From positions 1-64,000 of the forward strand of contig CAITLJ010000023.1 in the NCBI GenBank assembly GCA_903893215.1: 64,000 bases of DNA, in the 5' to 3' direction. Below are positions 7,788-17,003 of this stretch, one piece after another. The translations under genes and the position numbers were made by a program. The number at the start of each line of letters is the position of its first letter. The first letter of the stretch is position 1. The notes under the pieces are model-generated. The model saw nothing but the letters and a program-made list of their open reading frames with translations. It searched no databases and was not told where the DNA came from. Source of the DNA: an uncultured Ferrovum sp. (GTDB lineage: Bacteria > Pseudomonadota > Gammaproteobacteria > Burkholderiales > Ferrovaceae).

Positions 7788-9001
7788 GCGGTCACCCGAT
7801 CCGGCACCTGGCGGGTCTTGTCGAGCTTGGTATAGATCGGCATGGCCAGGAAAAACATGAAATAGAGGAATGCGCAGACCCGCGAGACCGGGTTGACATA
7901 CCACAGGTTGGGATCTTGCGTCCCCATGTAGCCCAGGATCAGGAAGGACACGATGAAGATGCCGAAGAAGGTCTTGTAGAGACCACCACGATAACGGATC
8001 GAGCGCACGATGCCGCGGTCCAGCCAGGGTAGCGCCAGGAAAATGGCCACTGCGGCCCCCATGGCCACCACGCCCATCTGCTTTTGCGGAATCGCACGCA
8101 GGATGGCGTAGAACGGCGTGAAGTACCACACCGGCGCGATGTGCGGCGGCGTCTTCATCGGGTCGGCCGGGATGAAGTTGTTGGCTTCGAGGAAGTAACC
8201 GCCCATTTCCGGAGCGAAGAACACCACGGCCGAGAAGATCGCCAGAAATACCGAAACCCCCACCAGATCCTTCACGGTGTAATAGGGATGAAACGGGATG
8301 CCGTCGAGCGGGATGCCCGTCTTGGAATCCTTGTTCTTCTTGATGTCGATCCCGTCCGGATTATTCGAACCCACTTCGTGCAGCGCGATGATGTGGACCA
8401 GCACCAGTCCGACCAGTACCAGGGGCAGCGCGATCACGTGGAAGGCAAAAAAGCGGTTGAGCGTGGCATCGGAGACCACATAGTCACCGCGGATCCACAA
8501 TGCCAGCGGCGGGCTGATGGCATCGAACAGCGAGATGATCACCTGGGCGCCCCAATAGGACATCTGTCCCCAAGGCAGCAGGTACCCCATGAAGGCTTCA
8601 CCCATCAGGCACAGGTAGATGGCCATGCCAACGATCCAGACCAGTTCGCGCGGCTTGCGGTAGGAACCGTACATCAGGCCCCGGCACATGTGCAGGTACA
8701 CCACGACGAAGAACATCGAGGCACCGGTGGAGTGCATGTAGCGGATCAGCCAGCCGAAGTTGACGTCACGCATGATGTATTCCACCGACGCGAAGGCAAA
8801 GCGCGCGTCCGGCTTGTAATTCATGGTGAGGAAAATGCCGGTGACCAGCTGTAGGACCAGCACCAGCATGGCCAGCGAACCGAAGTAGTACCAGAAATTG
8901 AAGTTTTTCGGCGCGTAGTATTCGGAGATATGCGCCTTCCACGTTGAAGTCAGCGGAAAACGGTCATCGACCCAGCCGACGACCTTGGTCAGAGTACTCA
9001 T
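7784..9001 (-). CDS. petB: Cytochrome b of the bc1 complex
   Basis: 405 residues with about eight membrane helices carrying the two b hemes and the Qo and Qi quinone sites. The paired heme-ligand histidine region (RYMHSTGASMFF, YLHMCRGLMYGSYRKPRELVW) and the Qo-site PVWY (HIAPVWYFTPFY) are visible. PVWY in place of PEWY is, to my knowledge, the usual form in beta- and gammaproteobacteria. The ATG at 9001 is preferred over a TTG one codon upstream. It lies 3 bp after petA and overlaps petC by 4 bp. Confidence 0.97.
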   Translation of the reverse strand: MSTLTKVVGWVDDRFPLTSTWKAHISEYYAPKNFNFWYYFGSLAMLVLVLQLVTGIFLTMNYKPDARFAFASVEYIMRDVNFGWLIRYMHSTGASMFFVVVYLHMCRGLMYGSYRKPRELVWIVGMAIYLCLMGEAFMGYLLPWGQMSYWGAQVIISLFDAISPPLALWIRGDYVVSDATLNRFFAFHVIALPLVLVGLVLVHIIALHEVGSNNPDGIDIKKNKDSKTGIPLDGIPFHPYYTVKDLVGVSVFLAIFSAVVFFAPEMGGYFLEANNFIPADPMKTPPHIAPVWYFTPFYAILRAIPQKQMGVVAMGAAVAIFLALPWLDRGIVRSIRYRGGLYKTFFGIFIVSFLILGYMGTQDPNLWYVNPVSRVCAFLYFMFFLAMPIYTKLDKTRQVPDRVTA

Positions 9002-9004
9002 CAA

Positions 9005-9616
9005 TCACGCTCCTTTGGTGTTCTCATCGGCACCGACCAGCAGACGGCCGCTGGGCAGATACATGTGGGGAGGAATGCGCATGTTGTAGGGCGCCGGGAC
9101 GCCCTGGAACACGCGTGCAGCCATGTCGAACTTGGAACCGTGGCAAGGGCAGAAGAAGCCGCCCGGCCAGTCATCGCCCATGCCGGCCGCATTGCCGGCT
9201 TTCATGCGGTCCTGCGGCGAACAACCAAGGTGGGTGCAGATACCGACCACCACGAGCAGGTTGGGGTGTTCGGCGCGCGAACGGCTGGTGTTCTTGCAAT
9301 ATTCAGGTTGCTGGTCGGTGTTTTCCGACTGTGGGTCACGCAGGCGGCTGGCGTTTTTGCCCAGCTGCTCGATCATTTCCGGCGTGCGGTTGACCACCCA
9401 CACTGGCTGGCCGCGCCATTCCGATGTCAGCATCATGCCCGCCTCGACCTTGGAAACGTCGACTTCCACGGGAGCACCTGCAGCCTTGGCGCGCGCGCTG
9501 GGCAGCATGCTCATCACAAACGGGGTGGCAACAGCCCCAACAGCGGCGGCACCGAGGAGCGAGGAAGCTCCGATCAGAAGACGGCGACGGCCGTGATCCG
9601 AAGTTGAATCACTCAT
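9005..9616 (-). CDS. petA: Rieske iron-sulfur subunit of the bc1 complex
   Basis: 203 residues. The 2Fe-2S ligands are in CTHLGC and CPCHG, separated by a loop of typical length. The N-terminus HGRRRLLIGASSLLG is a twin-arginine signal/anchor, so the folded protein is exported by the Tat system, whose genes lie about 1 kb to the right. It accepts electrons from ubiquinol at the Qo site. It is the first gene of petABC; a plausible sigma-70 promoter lies just upstream (9641-9668). Confidence 0.97.
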   Translation of the reverse strand: MSDSTSDHGRRRLLIGASSLLGAAAVGAVATPFVMSMLPSARAKAAGAPVEVDVSKVEAGMMLTSEWRGQPVWVVNRTPEMIEQLGKNASRLRDPQSENTDQQPEYCKNTSRSRAEHPNLLVVVGICTHLGCSPQDRMKAGNAAGMGDDWPGGFFCPCHGSKFDMAARVFQGVPAPYNMRIPPHMYLPSGRLLVGADENTKGA

Positions 9617-9640
9617 GGCGGAATCCTGTAGCGCTAAAGA

Positions 9641-9668
9641 AGATTACAAAACCTCGGGATGTTAACAA
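9641..9668 (-). promoter_or_regulatory. Possible sigma-70 promoter for petABC
   Basis: Reading leftward, TTGTTA (9668-9663) and TAATCT (9646-9641) are 16 bp apart, and the -10 is preceded by TTTTG. Each hexamer matches consensus only partly (4/6 and 3/6). The distance to the petA start is about 25 bp. Confidence 0.35.
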
Positions 9669-9805
9669 ATAAGCCGCCGCTTTGCCGCGAAATATTGCGG
9701 CGCACACCGTGTTCCGCCCTGCTCGGACTTTGGCTGGAGCACAATGTTCCCGGCTTGCACGTACCTTTCAGGACGGTCAGCCGCATCAGATAGTGCATGG
9801 ATAAG

Positions 9806-9835
9806 TTGACCGGGCGCGCCGGGCAACCGTATGTT
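9806..9835 (+). promoter_or_regulatory. Possible sigma-70 promoter for mscL
   Basis: TTGACC (9806-9811) and TATGTT (9830-9835) are 18 bp apart, matching 5/6 and 4/6 of the sigma-70 hexamers. They lie about 85 bp upstream of the mscL GTG. Confidence 0.45.
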
Positions 9836-9918
9836 CGCGTGCAACCGGTTGCTTTTTGCCACCGGATACAGCCGGCAGGCCGGCCCTGCCCTCATCAACA
9901 CCTGAACAGGAAACGATT

Positions 9919-10350
9919 GTGGCCTTCATCAAGGAATTCAAAGAATTTGCCCTGAAGGGCAACGTGTTTGACCTGGCCGTCGGCGTGATCATCGGCGCGG
10001 CCTTTGGCAAAATTGTCGATTCGCTGGTGAAAGACGTGTTGATGCCTATGTTGGGGCTGCTCACCGGCGGTCTCGACCTCAAAGGGCTGTATTTCACCCT
10101 TGGCAAGCAGACGTATGCCACCCTGGAACTGGCCGAGAAGTCCGGCGCTGCCGTGGTCCGCTACGGCGCCTTCCTGCAGTCGGTGGTGGACTTCCTGATC
10201 ATCGCCGTGGCAGTGTTCGTGGCGGTTCGTCAGATCAACCGATTGCATCGCGCCGAACCCGCCGCTGAGCCAGCACCCGCCGTCGAGCCGCCTACACCGG
10301 AAGACATCCTGCTGCTGCGCGAGATCCGCGATACGCTGAAACGGCCTTAA
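9919..10350 (+). CDS. mscL: Large-conductance mechanosensitive channel
   Basis: 143 residues. MscL is a homopentameric inner-membrane channel that opens under membrane tension to release solutes on hypo-osmotic shock. The sequence shows the amphipathic N-terminal helix ([13 protein letters not shown]), TM1 ([18 protein letters not shown]), TM2 ([16 protein letters not shown]) and the C-terminal helical bundle ([13 protein letters not shown]). The start is a GTG at 9919 with AGGA 8 nt upstream, which gives the family's usual N-terminus. The 3' end overlaps the convergent tatC stop by 4 bp, so there is no room for a terminator between them. Confidence 0.96.
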   Translation: MAFIKEFKEFALKGNVFDLAVGVIIGAAFGKIVDSLVKDVLMPMLGLLTGGLDLKGLYFTLGKQTYATLELAEKSGAAVVRYGAFLQSVVDFLIIAVAVFVAVRQINRLHRAEPAAEPAPAVEPPTPEDILLLREIRDTLKRP

Positions 10351-11132
10351 CCGCCTCCCGGACGGCGCACCGGCACCGCTTCGTCGGTGCGCACCGCGGC
10401 AGGTTTCCAGCGGCTGGCTGCCAGGATACCCACTTCGTAAAGCAGGCATAGCGGCACGGCCAGCATGCTCTGCGAGACGATATCGGGCGGGGTGAAGATG
10501 GCTCCCACCACAAACGCACCGACGATCACATAGCGGCGGATATCGCGCAGCGTATCCACCGACACCACGCCCATCCGCACCAGCACCACCACGGCCACCG
10601 GCACCTCGAAGGTCACGCCGAAGGCCACAAACATGGTCAGCACGAAGCCCAGATATTTGTCGATGTCGGTCATCACCGCCACGCCCTCGGGCGCCGCGCC
10701 GTTGATGAAGCCGAACACCACCGGAAACACGGCGAAGTACGCAAACCCCATCCCGCAATAAAACAGTACCGTGCTGGAGACCACCAGCGGCAATATCAGC
10801 CGCTTTTCATGGCTGTAAAGCGCTGGTGCCACAAAGGCCCAGGCCTGATAGAGCATGAAGGGCAAGGCCAGCGTGAAGGCCGCCATCATCGCGACTTTCA
10901 TCGGCACGAAGAACGGCGTGGTGACCTCGGTGGCGATCATGTGCGCGCCCTGCGGCAAGGCGTGCAGCATGGGCAGCGCCAGCAAGGTGTAGAGCCGGTT
11001 GGCAAAGGGCAGCAAACATAGCAGCGCCACGCCAAATGCCATCAGGGCGCGCACCAGTCGCGTGCGCAGCTCAATCAGATGCGAGAGGAAGCCCTCGTCG
11101 GCGCCGCCGGGCGGCGTGTGCGGTGTGCTCAT
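10347..11132 (-). CDS. tatC: Sec-independent protein translocase TatC
   Basis: 261 residues with six membrane helices. TatC is the core receptor for twin-arginine signal peptides. The cytoplasmic N-terminus carries the conserved [16 protein letters not shown] motif, and [13 protein letters not shown] and [10 protein letters not shown] segments mark the family. Its start overlaps the tatB stop by 4 bp (ATGA). It is the last gene of the long leftward string and serves, among others, the Tat-dependent Rieske protein PetA. Confidence 0.97.
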   Translation of the reverse strand: MSTPHTPPGGADEGFLSHLIELRTRLVRALMAFGVALLCLLPFANRLYTLLALPMLHALPQGAHMIATEVTTPFFVPMKVAMMAAFTLALPFMLYQAWAFVAPALYSHEKRLILPLVVSSTVLFYCGMGFAYFAVFPVVFGFINGAAPEGVAVMTDIDKYLGFVLTMFVAFGVTFEVPVAVVVLVRMGVVSVDTLRDIRRYVIVGAFVVGAIFTPPDIVSQSMLAVPLCLLYEVGILAASRWKPAAVRTDEAVPVRRPGGG

Positions 11133-11674
11133 GCAGTCAGGCGGCTGCGCGGTCCGCGCGCCGGGGCACTCGGGCCGAGCATGCGCTGCCAGCCCATCAG
11201 GCTGTCCGGCACCACAATTGCAGGTGCAGGTGCAGGTGCAACTGCACCCTCCTCGGGATAAGCAGGCTCGAACACGGGCGGCTGGCGCGCGCCAAGGTGA
11301 CTGTCGGGATTCAGCGTTGTCGTGTCGGCGCTGGAGTGGCTGGATGCCGCATCGGGCTCGGGCAGCAGTGCAGGCTGCGTGGCCTGCATCACATTCTTGC
11401 GCTGCTGTTCGAATTCGGATTCCGCAGCCGCCAGCGAGTTGCGCACGTCGGCCTGAAACGCATTTGCTGCCCCCTGCAGATCGACCTGCACCCGGCGCAT
11501 TTCCGACAGATCCACCTCGCGCTCAATGTCCGCCCGCACCGACGCGGCATATCGCTGGGCACGATTGAGCAGCACCCCTGCAGTGCGCGCCACCCGCGGC
11601 AGCCGCTCCGGGCCGATCACCACCAGTGCCACCACCCCGATCAGGGCCACTTCGGAAAAACTGAAATCAAACAT
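11129..11674 (-). CDS. tatB: Sec-independent protein translocase TatB
   Basis: 181 residues. The N-terminal hairpin hallmark MFDFSFSEVALIGVVALVVIGPERLP (the first ~26 residues) gives a membrane helix followed by the conserved GPERLP, then an amphipathic helix and a long variable tail. TatB forms the signal-peptide receptor with TatC. The tail is Pro/Ala-rich and includes a short PAPAPA tract encoded by three tandem CAGGTG hexamers on the opposite strand (11221-11238). It overlaps tatC by 4 bp and follows tatA by 47 bp. Confidence 0.95.
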   Translation of the reverse strand: MFDFSFSEVALIGVVALVVIGPERLPRVARTAGVLLNRAQRYAASVRADIEREVDLSEMRRVQVDLQGAANAFQADVRNSLAAAESEFEQQRKNVMQATQPALLPEPDAASSHSSADTTTLNPDSHLGARQPPVFEPAYPEEGAVAPAPAPAIVVPDSLMGWQRMLGPSAPARGPRSRLTA

Positions 11675-11721
11675 CGAACTGCACCCGCCTTGCAGCCGTC
11701 CGGCGTGAAGACTTGTGCACT

Positions 11722-11931
11722 TCAGCCAGGACGATGATCGTGCGGCTCGCCCGTCAGGGTCTTGCCCTCACCCGGCTTGGCCGCCGGCGTATCACCACCG
11801 GACATGCCTTCCTTGAAACTGCGGACAGCTTCGCCAAGGTCACGGCCTGCGCCGGACAACTTTTTGGTACCGAATACCAGAACCACGATCACCAGCACGA
11901 TCAGCCAGTGCCAGATACTGAATGAACCCAT
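11722..11931 (-). CDS. tatA: Sec-independent protein translocase TatA
   Basis: 69 residues with the typical TatA form: a short N-terminal helix ([21 protein letters not shown]), the FGTKKL hinge and the amphipathic helix [16 protein letters not shown]. It polymerises to form the Tat pore. AGGAGA lies 6 nt before the ATG. It directly follows hinT (14 bp) and precedes tatB. Confidence 0.96.
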   Translation of the reverse strand: MGSFSIWHWLIVLVIVVLVFGTKKLSGAGRDLGEAVRSFKEGMSGGDTPAAKPGEGKTLTGEPHDHRPG

Positions 11932-11945
11932 GAGTTTCTCCTGAA

Positions 11946-12308
11946 TCAGTTGGCAGCCGGCAGGGCGTCGCCCAGCGGCCGCGGTTTGCCACCACCCAAT
12001 CCATGGGCGTGCAAATGAAATACGGTCTGGCCCCCATCTTCGCCGGTATTGATGATGGTGCGGTAACCATTCTCCAGGCCAATATCACGGGCCACCTTGG
12101 CCACCGCCAGCATTACCCGCGCCAGCAGGCCGGCATGGTGCTCGGCCACACAATCGGCCAGCGACGCAACGTGCATTTTCGGGACCACCAGAAAGTGCAC
12201 CGGCGCGGCCGGATTGATGTCGTGGAACGCCAGTACGTAATCGTCTTCGTAGATCTTGCGGCACGGAATGGTGCCTGCCACGATTTTGCAGAAAATGCAG
12301 TCGCTCAT
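11946..12308 (-). CDS. hinT: Histidine-triad nucleotide-binding protein (HinT type)
   Basis: 120 residues beginning [23 protein letters not shown]. The catalytic histidine triad HLHAH near the C-terminus identifies the HIT family, which hydrolyses purine nucleoside phosphoramidates. The ATG at 12308 is chosen because AGGA lies 9 nt upstream; a TTG three codons earlier overlaps hisE. It sits between hisE and tatA, a position common in betaproteobacteria, and is probably co-transcribed with both. Confidence 0.93.
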   Translation of the reverse strand: MSDCIFCKIVAGTIPCRKIYEDDYVLAFHDINPAAPVHFLVVPKMHVASLADCVAEHHAGLLARVMLAVAKVARDIGLENGYRTIINTGEDGGQTVFHLHAHGLGGGKPRPLGDALPAAN

Positions 12309-12313
12309 ACCTT

Positions 12314-12643
12314 TCAATCCTGCGGCCGCGAGGCCTTTTCATCGATACCGGAAATGCCTTCACGCCGCTTGAGTTCGGCCAGCACGTCATTGGGTCCCAG
12401 CCCGGCGTGCGACAGCATCACCAGGCAATGAAACCAGAGATCAGCAGTTTCCCGGACCAGATGCAGTGTATCACCGGACTTTGCCGCCAGAATCGTTTCG
12501 ACCGCCTCCTCGCCCACCTTCTTCAGGATGGCGTCCATGCCCTTATGATGCAGGCGTGCGACATAAGAGGTGGCAGGGTCAGCACTTTTGCGCTGCTCCA
12601 GCAGACCAGCGAGTTCAGCCAGGAAGGTATCGGCATTCAGCAT
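12314..12643 (-). CDS. hisE: Phosphoribosyl-ATP pyrophosphatase
   Basis: 109 residues. HisE removes pyrophosphate from phosphoribosyl-ATP, the second step of histidine synthesis. The all-alpha MazG-like fold shows the metal-binding [15 protein letters not shown] and [11 protein letters not shown] motifs. Here hisE is a separate gene, not fused to hisI. It lies 30 bp after hisI and 5 bp before hinT. Confidence 0.96.
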   Translation of the reverse strand: MLNADTFLAELAGLLEQRKSADPATSYVARLHHKGMDAILKKVGEEAVETILAAKSGDTLHLVRETADLWFHCLVMLSHAGLGPNDVLAELKRREGISGIDEKASRPQD

Positions 12644-12673
12644 GTGGGGGGGGCCGCAAGAAAGAGGACTGGC

Positions 12674-13075
12674 TCAATGGCCAGGTTTGGCGTACATGTC
12701 GGCGGGGTCGCGCAATACCGCTTCGCTCTCCACCCAGACACCGTCGGTCAGGGTACGAAAAAAACAGCTGTGGCGGCCGGTATGGCAGGCAATGCCACCG
12801 TGCTGCACCACTTGCAGCACCAGCGCATCCCCGTCGCAATCAAGTTGGACGCCCTGCACCTGTTGGCGATGACCGGATTCCTCGCCCTTGCGCCACAGGC
12901 GCCCGCGGCTACGCGACCAATAAGTGGCGTAGCCGGTGCGAACAGTTTCGGCCAGTGCCTCGCGATTCATCCAGGCAATCATCAGCACCCGGCCGGTGCC
13001 AGCTTCCTGTGCCACTGCCGCGATCAGGCCGCGGTCATCCCATGCGGGGGCATCCAGAAAATCTCTTGCGCTCAC
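12674..13075 (-). CDS. hisI: Phosphoribosyl-AMP cyclohydrolase
   Basis: 133 residues. HisI opens the purine ring of phosphoribosyl-AMP, the third pathway step, using zinc and magnesium. The conserved [26 protein letters not shown] and [13 protein letters not shown] segments are present, as are the zinc-site cysteines near [14 protein letters not shown]. Its start overlaps the hisF stop (ATGA). Confidence 0.96.
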   Translation of the reverse strand: MSARDFLDAPAWDDRGLIAAVAQEAGTGRVLMIAWMNREALAETVRTGYATYWSRSRGRLWRKGEESGHRQQVQGVQLDCDGDALVLQVVQHGGIACHTGRHSCFFRTLTDGVWVESEAVLRDPADMYAKPGH

Positions 13076-13836
13076 AGGCGGACTTCCACGCCACGTGCGG
13101 CCAGATAGGCTTTGGCGCTCTGCACGGTATGCTCGCCGTAGTGAAAGATGCTGGCGGCCAGCACTGCGTCGGCACGGCCAATCAGGATGCCATCGGCGAG
13201 GTCCTGTAACGAGCCAACACCGCCACTGGCGATGACCGGCACGGGTACGGCATCGGCCACGGCACGGGTGAGTTCCAGGTCAAAGCCACTGCGCGTGCCG
13301 TCGCGGTCCATGCTGGTGAGCAGAATTTCTCCCGCGCCCAGCCGGCAGACCTCCACCGCCCAGGCCACTGCATCCAGTCCGGTCTCACGCCGCCCGCCAT
13401 GGGTGTAGACCTGCCAGCCACCGCGCACCGGGTCCCGCTTGGCGTCCACCGCGACCACGATGCACTGCGCCCCAAAACGGTCGGCGGCGTCCGCTACCAG
13501 GCGCGGATTGGTCACCGCAGCCGAGTTCATGCTGATCTTGTCGGCACCGGCGTTGAGCAAGGCACGGATGTCCGCCACCTCGCGCACACCGCCGCCCACG
13601 GTAAGGGGAATGAACACCTCGGCACTGACCGCCTCAATCACCGGCAGGATCAGGCCACGGCCGTCGGAACTGGCCGTGATGTCGAGAAAGGTGACTTCAT
13701 CGGCACCCTGCTCGTCATAACGGCGCGCCACTTCAACCGGGTCACCGGCATCACGCAGACCGGTGAAATTGACGCCCTTCACCACCCGCCCCGCATTCAC
13801 ATCCAGGCAAGGGATGATGCGTTTTGCGAGACCCAC
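13072..13836 (-). CDS. hisF: Imidazole glycerol phosphate synthase, cyclase subunit
   Basis: 254 residues forming a TIM barrel. HisF uses ammonia from HisH to convert PRFAR into imidazole glycerol phosphate and AICAR. Typical motifs are [21 protein letters not shown] at the N-terminus (catalytic Asp of CLDV), TVGGGVRE, and the C-terminal phosphate loop VIASGGVGS. It follows hisA by 5 bp and overlaps hisI. Confidence 0.97.
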   Translation of the reverse strand: MGLAKRIIPCLDVNAGRVVKGVNFTGLRDAGDPVEVARRYDEQGADEVTFLDITASSDGRGLILPVIEAVSAEVFIPLTVGGGVREVADIRALLNAGADKISMNSAAVTNPRLVADAADRFGAQCIVVAVDAKRDPVRGGWQVYTHGGRRETGLDAVAWAVEVCRLGAGEILLTSMDRDGTRSGFDLELTRAVADAVPVPVIASGGVGSLQDLADGILIGRADAVLAASIFHYGEHTVQSAKAYLAARGVEVRL

Positions 13837-13841
13837 GCCGG

Positions 13842-14591
13842 TCAGACCGGCAGCCGCGGATATTTCGCGGCAAGTTCGAGGGCAGCCTTGAAATCAAGGT
13901 GGCCTTCGTATACCGCACGGCCGGTGATTGCGCCCATGATGCCCTCATCCTGCACGTCACACAGCGCCTGGATGTCGGTCAGGTTGGTCACACCCCCGCT
14001 GGCAATCACTGGTATATGCAGCGCTCGCGCCAGTTTTACCGTGGCATCCACGTTGAGACCCTGCAACATGCCGTCCCGACCGATATCGGTATAGATCACG
14101 GCTTCCACGCCGTAGCCCTCAAAGCGCTGGGCGAGGTCAATCACGTCGTGGCCGGTCAGCTTGGACCAACCGTCCACGGCCACCTTGCCGTCCCGGGCGT
14201 CCAGCCCCACCATGATATGGCCGGGAAAGGCGTCGCAGGCTTCGTGCAGAAAGCCTGGATTCTTGACGGCCGCCGTGCCGATGATGACGTAGGTGACACC
14301 GTCATCAAGATACCGCTCGATCACTTCCAGGCTACGGATGCCGCCGCCCAACTGGATCGGGAGTTCGTCGCCCAGCTCGCGGATGATGTCGCGTATGGCA
14401 GGTTCATTGACCGGCTTTCCGGCGAAGGCTCCGTTCAGGTCAACAAGGTGCAGGCGCTCGGCCCCCAGGTCTTTCCACTGCCGGGCCATGACCGCGGGTT
14501 CTTCGGAGAAAACGGTGGCCCCTTCCATCTCGCCTTGCTTCAGGCGAACACAGTGGCCGTCCTTGAGATCGATGGCTGGAATGACAATCAT
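13842..14591 (-). CDS. hisA: ProFAR isomerase
   Basis: 249 residues, a TIM barrel like HisF. It isomerises ProFAR to PRFAR. The visible motifs are [17 protein letters not shown] (catalytic Asp in AIDLKDG), QLGGGIRSL, and GVTNLTDI near the second phosphate site. No Shine-Dalgarno is visible before the ATG at 14591. The 60-bp gap upstream contains tandem TTGGGAA-type repeats and is the only sizeable gap between hisH and hinT. Confidence 0.97.
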   Translation of the reverse strand: MIVIPAIDLKDGHCVRLKQGEMEGATVFSEEPAVMARQWKDLGAERLHLVDLNGAFAGKPVNEPAIRDIIRELGDELPIQLGGGIRSLEVIERYLDDGVTYVIIGTAAVKNPGFLHEACDAFPGHIMVGLDARDGKVAVDGWSKLTGHDVIDLAQRFEGYGVEAVIYTDIGRDGMLQGLNVDATVKLARALHIPVIASGGVTNLTDIQALCDVQDEGIMGAITGRAVYEGHLDFKAALELAAKYPRLPV

Positions 14592-14603
14592 GGCTTGAGT
14601 GGC

Positions 14604-14628
14604 TTGGGAAGTTGGGAACGGTTGGGAA
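14604..14628. repeat. Three short TTGGGAA repeats between hisA and hisH
   Basis: TTGGGAA occurs at 14604-14610, 14612-14618 and 14622-14628. A related doublet (TGGCTTGAG / TGGCTTGGG) lies just to the left. They fill the 60-bp hisH-hisA gap. Function is unknown; they may be a simple slippage product. Confidence 0.5.
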
Positions 14629-14651
14629 CCAGGAACAGGACGAAGAAAGCC

Positions 14652-15290
14652 TCAGGGCTTCCATTGCACAAAATTGGACAGCAGGGCGAGACCGGCACGG
14701 TCACTTTTTTCCGGGTGGAATTGCACCGCAAACAGCTGGTCGCGCGCAACCGCGCAGCAAAACGGATCGGGATAGGCAGAGATACCGGCGACCACAGCCT
14801 GATCGGCCGGCGCAACGACATAACTGTGCACAAAATAGAAGCGGGTGTCAGTGGCCAGTCCCTGCCACAAGGGATGGTCCATGGCGGGTTGCACCTGGTT
14901 CCAGCCCATGTGCGGCACCTTCAGCCGCTGGCCGGCACGGTCAGTCATGCGTTCGACAGGAAAACGGGTGACTTCACCGGGGAGGATGCCAAGCCCGGGG
15001 GTATCGCCTTCTTCGGAATGGTCGAACAGCAACTGCAGTCCGATACAGATACCGAGGAACGGTTTTTCGCGAGCGGCCTGATGCAGCGCCTCACGCAGGC
15101 CACGCTGGTCGATTTCGCGCATGCAATCACGCATGGCGCCCTGCCCCGGAAACACCACGCGATCGGCATCCGCCACCCTGGCCGGGTCGCTGCTTACCTC
15201 CACCATGTGACCGTCGGCCACGTGTTCGAGCGCCTTCTGCACCGAGCGCAGGTTGCCCATCCCATAATCGACCACCACGATCAGGCTCAT
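14652..15290 (-). CDS. hisH: Imidazole glycerol phosphate synthase, glutaminase subunit
   Basis: 212 residues. HisH is the class I glutamine amidotransferase that feeds ammonia to HisF. It begins MSLIVVVDYGMGNLRSVQKAL. The nucleophilic Cys lies in FLGICIGLQLLF, and the His/Glu of the triad lie near the C-terminus (AVQFHPEKS). The ATG at 15290 matches the family N-terminus; longer upstream codons are not conserved. It follows hisB by 7 bp. Confidence 0.97.
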   Translation of the reverse strand: MSLIVVVDYGMGNLRSVQKALEHVADGHMVEVSSDPARVADADRVVFPGQGAMRDCMREIDQRGLREALHQAAREKPFLGICIGLQLLFDHSEEGDTPGLGILPGEVTRFPVERMTDRAGQRLKVPHMGWNQVQPAMDHPLWQGLATDTRFYFVHSYVVAPADQAVVAGISAYPDPFCCAVARDQLFAVQFHPEKSDRAGLALLSNFVQWKP

Positions 15291-15297
15291 GCGGGTC

Positions 15298-15885
15298 TCA
15301 CAGGCTGCCTTTGGTGGAGGGCATGGTGCCCGCAGCGCGGGGATCGGGCTCGACCGCGGCACGCAGGGCCCGGGCAAACGCCTTGAACACGGTTTCTGCC
15401 TGATGGTGGGCGTTGCGACCACGCAGGTTGTCGATGTGCAGGGTGATGCCAGCGTGATTCACAAAACCCTGGAAGAATTCGTAAAACAGGTCGACATCAA
15501 AACCGCCGATCATGGCGCGGGTGAATTCCACATGGAATTCCAGACCCGGCCGGCCCGACAGGTCGACCACCACGCGCGACAGCGCCTCGTCGAGCGGCAC
15601 GTAGGCATGGCCATAGCGACGCACACCCTTCTTGTCGCCGATCGCCTTGGCGAAGGCCTGCCCCAGGGTAATACCCACATCCTCGACGGTATGGTGCGCG
15701 TCGATATGCAGGTCGCCCTTGGCGAGAATATCGAGGTCGATCAGGCCATGGCGCACAATCTGGTCGAGCATGTGGTCAAGGAATGGCAGACCGGTATCGA
15801 GCTTGCCGACGCCAGTACCGTCCAGCCCGATGGTGACCGAGATCTGCGTTTCGAGGGTATTGCGGGTGACCTGTGCGGTGCGCAT
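15298..15885 (-). CDS. hisB: Imidazoleglycerol-phosphate dehydratase (monofunctional)
   Basis: 195 residues. HisB dehydrates imidazole glycerol phosphate using two Mn ions. The two copies of the metal motif are visible: [12 protein letters not shown] with [11 protein letters not shown] in the first half, and [12 protein letters not shown] with [12 protein letters not shown] in the second. The N-terminal HAD phosphatase domain of the enterobacterial fusion is absent, as usual outside gamma enterics. I chose the ATG at 15885 ([10 protein letters not shown], the common betaproteobacterial start); a GTG at 15924 would overlap hisC. Confidence 0.96.
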   Translation of the reverse strand: MRTAQVTRNTLETQISVTIGLDGTGVGKLDTGLPFLDHMLDQIVRHGLIDLDILAKGDLHIDAHHTVEDVGITLGQAFAKAIGDKKGVRRYGHAYVPLDEALSRVVVDLSGRPGLEFHVEFTRAMIGGFDVDLFYEFFQGFVNHAGITLHIDNLRGRNAHHQAETVFKAFARALRAAVEPDPRAAGTMPSTKGSL

Positions 15886-15920
15886 TGGAAGGGTTCTGAT
15901 AAGGATGGAGTGAGCTGTCG

Positions 15921-17003
15921 TCACGCGAGGGTGGCAAGCACGGCTCCCAGGGCGGCGATCAGACGATCGTTCTCCTGCGGCGCGCCCACAGTGATCCGCA
16001 GGCAGCCGCGCAACAAGTCGTGCGCGCTGTTCAAGTTCTTGATCAATATACCATGCTGCTTTAGACCGTCAAACACGGACTGGGCCTGTGCCACCCGCAC
16101 CAGCACGAAGTTGGCTTCACTCGGAAACACCTGCACTCCGGACAGGGCGGCCAGCGCATTGGCAAGGCGCGCGCGCTCGGTGCGCAGCAGGTCGACCTGC
16201 GTCTGCAGCGTAATGGGGGCCGCCAGCACCGTGTCGGCAATCACCTGGGTGGCCACCGACAGATTGTAGGGCAAGCGGAGTTTTTCAAACTGCGCGAGCA
16301 GCGCGGGGGCGCCCGCCAGGAATCCCAGCCGGATGCCTGCCAGGCCAAGCTTGGACAGGGTGCGCATGACCAGCAGGTTGGGATGTCGCGGCAGCCACGA
16401 CAGGTAACTGCTGTCCGTGAACGGGTAATAGGCTTCGTCCACCACCACCAGCCCGGGGGATGCCGCGAGGATGGCGGACACCGCAGCCGCCGGGAACAGG
16501 TTGCCTGTCGGGTTGTTCGGCATGGCCAGAAAGATCAGCGCTGGGCGGGTGCGCTCGATCGCTTCCAGCATGGCGGGCAGGTCAAGCGAAAAGTCGGCCT
16601 GCAGCGACACGCCGGTGTAACCCAGACCACAGGCCTCGGCCAGCAGACGAAACATCACGAAGGCCGGCTCCACGCTGAGCAGGGAAGCCCCAGGTTGCGC
16701 CACCGCCTGGGCGAGGATCTGGATCACCTCATCCGAGCCGTTGCCAAGCAGCAGGTCGATGCCGGCCGGTATGCCCATGTAGGCTGCGATGCGTTGCTTG
16801 AGGGCGCGCGGGTTGGCGTCGGGGTAACGGTTGTAGGCCGCGTCCGCCAGGCGCCGCCCCAGTTCCTCACGCAGCGCTTCAGGCAGCGGAAACGGGTTTT
16901 CCATGGCGTCCAGCTTGAGCAGGCCGGCGGCGTCGGCCACATGGTAGCCCTGACGGGCGCGCACATCGGCGCGGATCAGACCGAGCAGGTCATCACTGTG
17001 CAT
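15921..17003 (-). CDS. hisC: Histidinol-phosphate aminotransferase
   Basis: 360 residues, a fold-type I PLP enzyme that transaminates imidazole acetol phosphate with glutamate. [30 protein letters not shown] and the PLP-lysine motif [16 protein letters not shown] are present. The start ATG at 17003 overlaps the hisD stop by one base (TGATG) and has AGGAGG-like bases just upstream. It lies between hisD and hisB in pathway-gene order. Confidence 0.96.
   Translation of the reverse strand: MHSDDLLGLIRADVRARQGYHVADAAGLLKLDAMENPFPLPEALREELGRRLADAAYNRYPDANPRALKQRIAAYMGIPAGIDLLLGNGSDEVIQILAQAVAQPGASLLSVEPAFVMFRLLAEACGLGYTGVSLQADFSLDLPAMLEAIERTRPALIFLAMPNNPTGNLFPAAAVSAILAASPGLVVVDEAYYPFTDSSYLSWLPRHPNLLVMRTLSKLGLAGIRLGFLAGAPALLAQFEKLRLPYNLSVATQVIADTVLAAPITLQTQVDLLRTERARLANALAALSGVQVFPSEANFVLVRVAQAQSVFDGLKQHGILIKNLNSAHDLLRGCLRITVGAPQENDRLIAALGAVLATLA

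Larger units (their letters stand above)
9617..9918. other. Divergent intergenic region between petA and mscL
   Basis: These 302 bp have no gene. They hold two outward-facing promoter candidates, one for petABC and one for mscL, listed separately. Between them lie GC-rich stretches (GCGGCGGC type) with short inverted repeats but no clear terminator or riboswitch. Confidence 0.6.

Noticed and set aside
13824-15386. 520-codon open frame antisense to hisA-hisH
   Set aside because: It spans two real genes in antisense, without any known motif.
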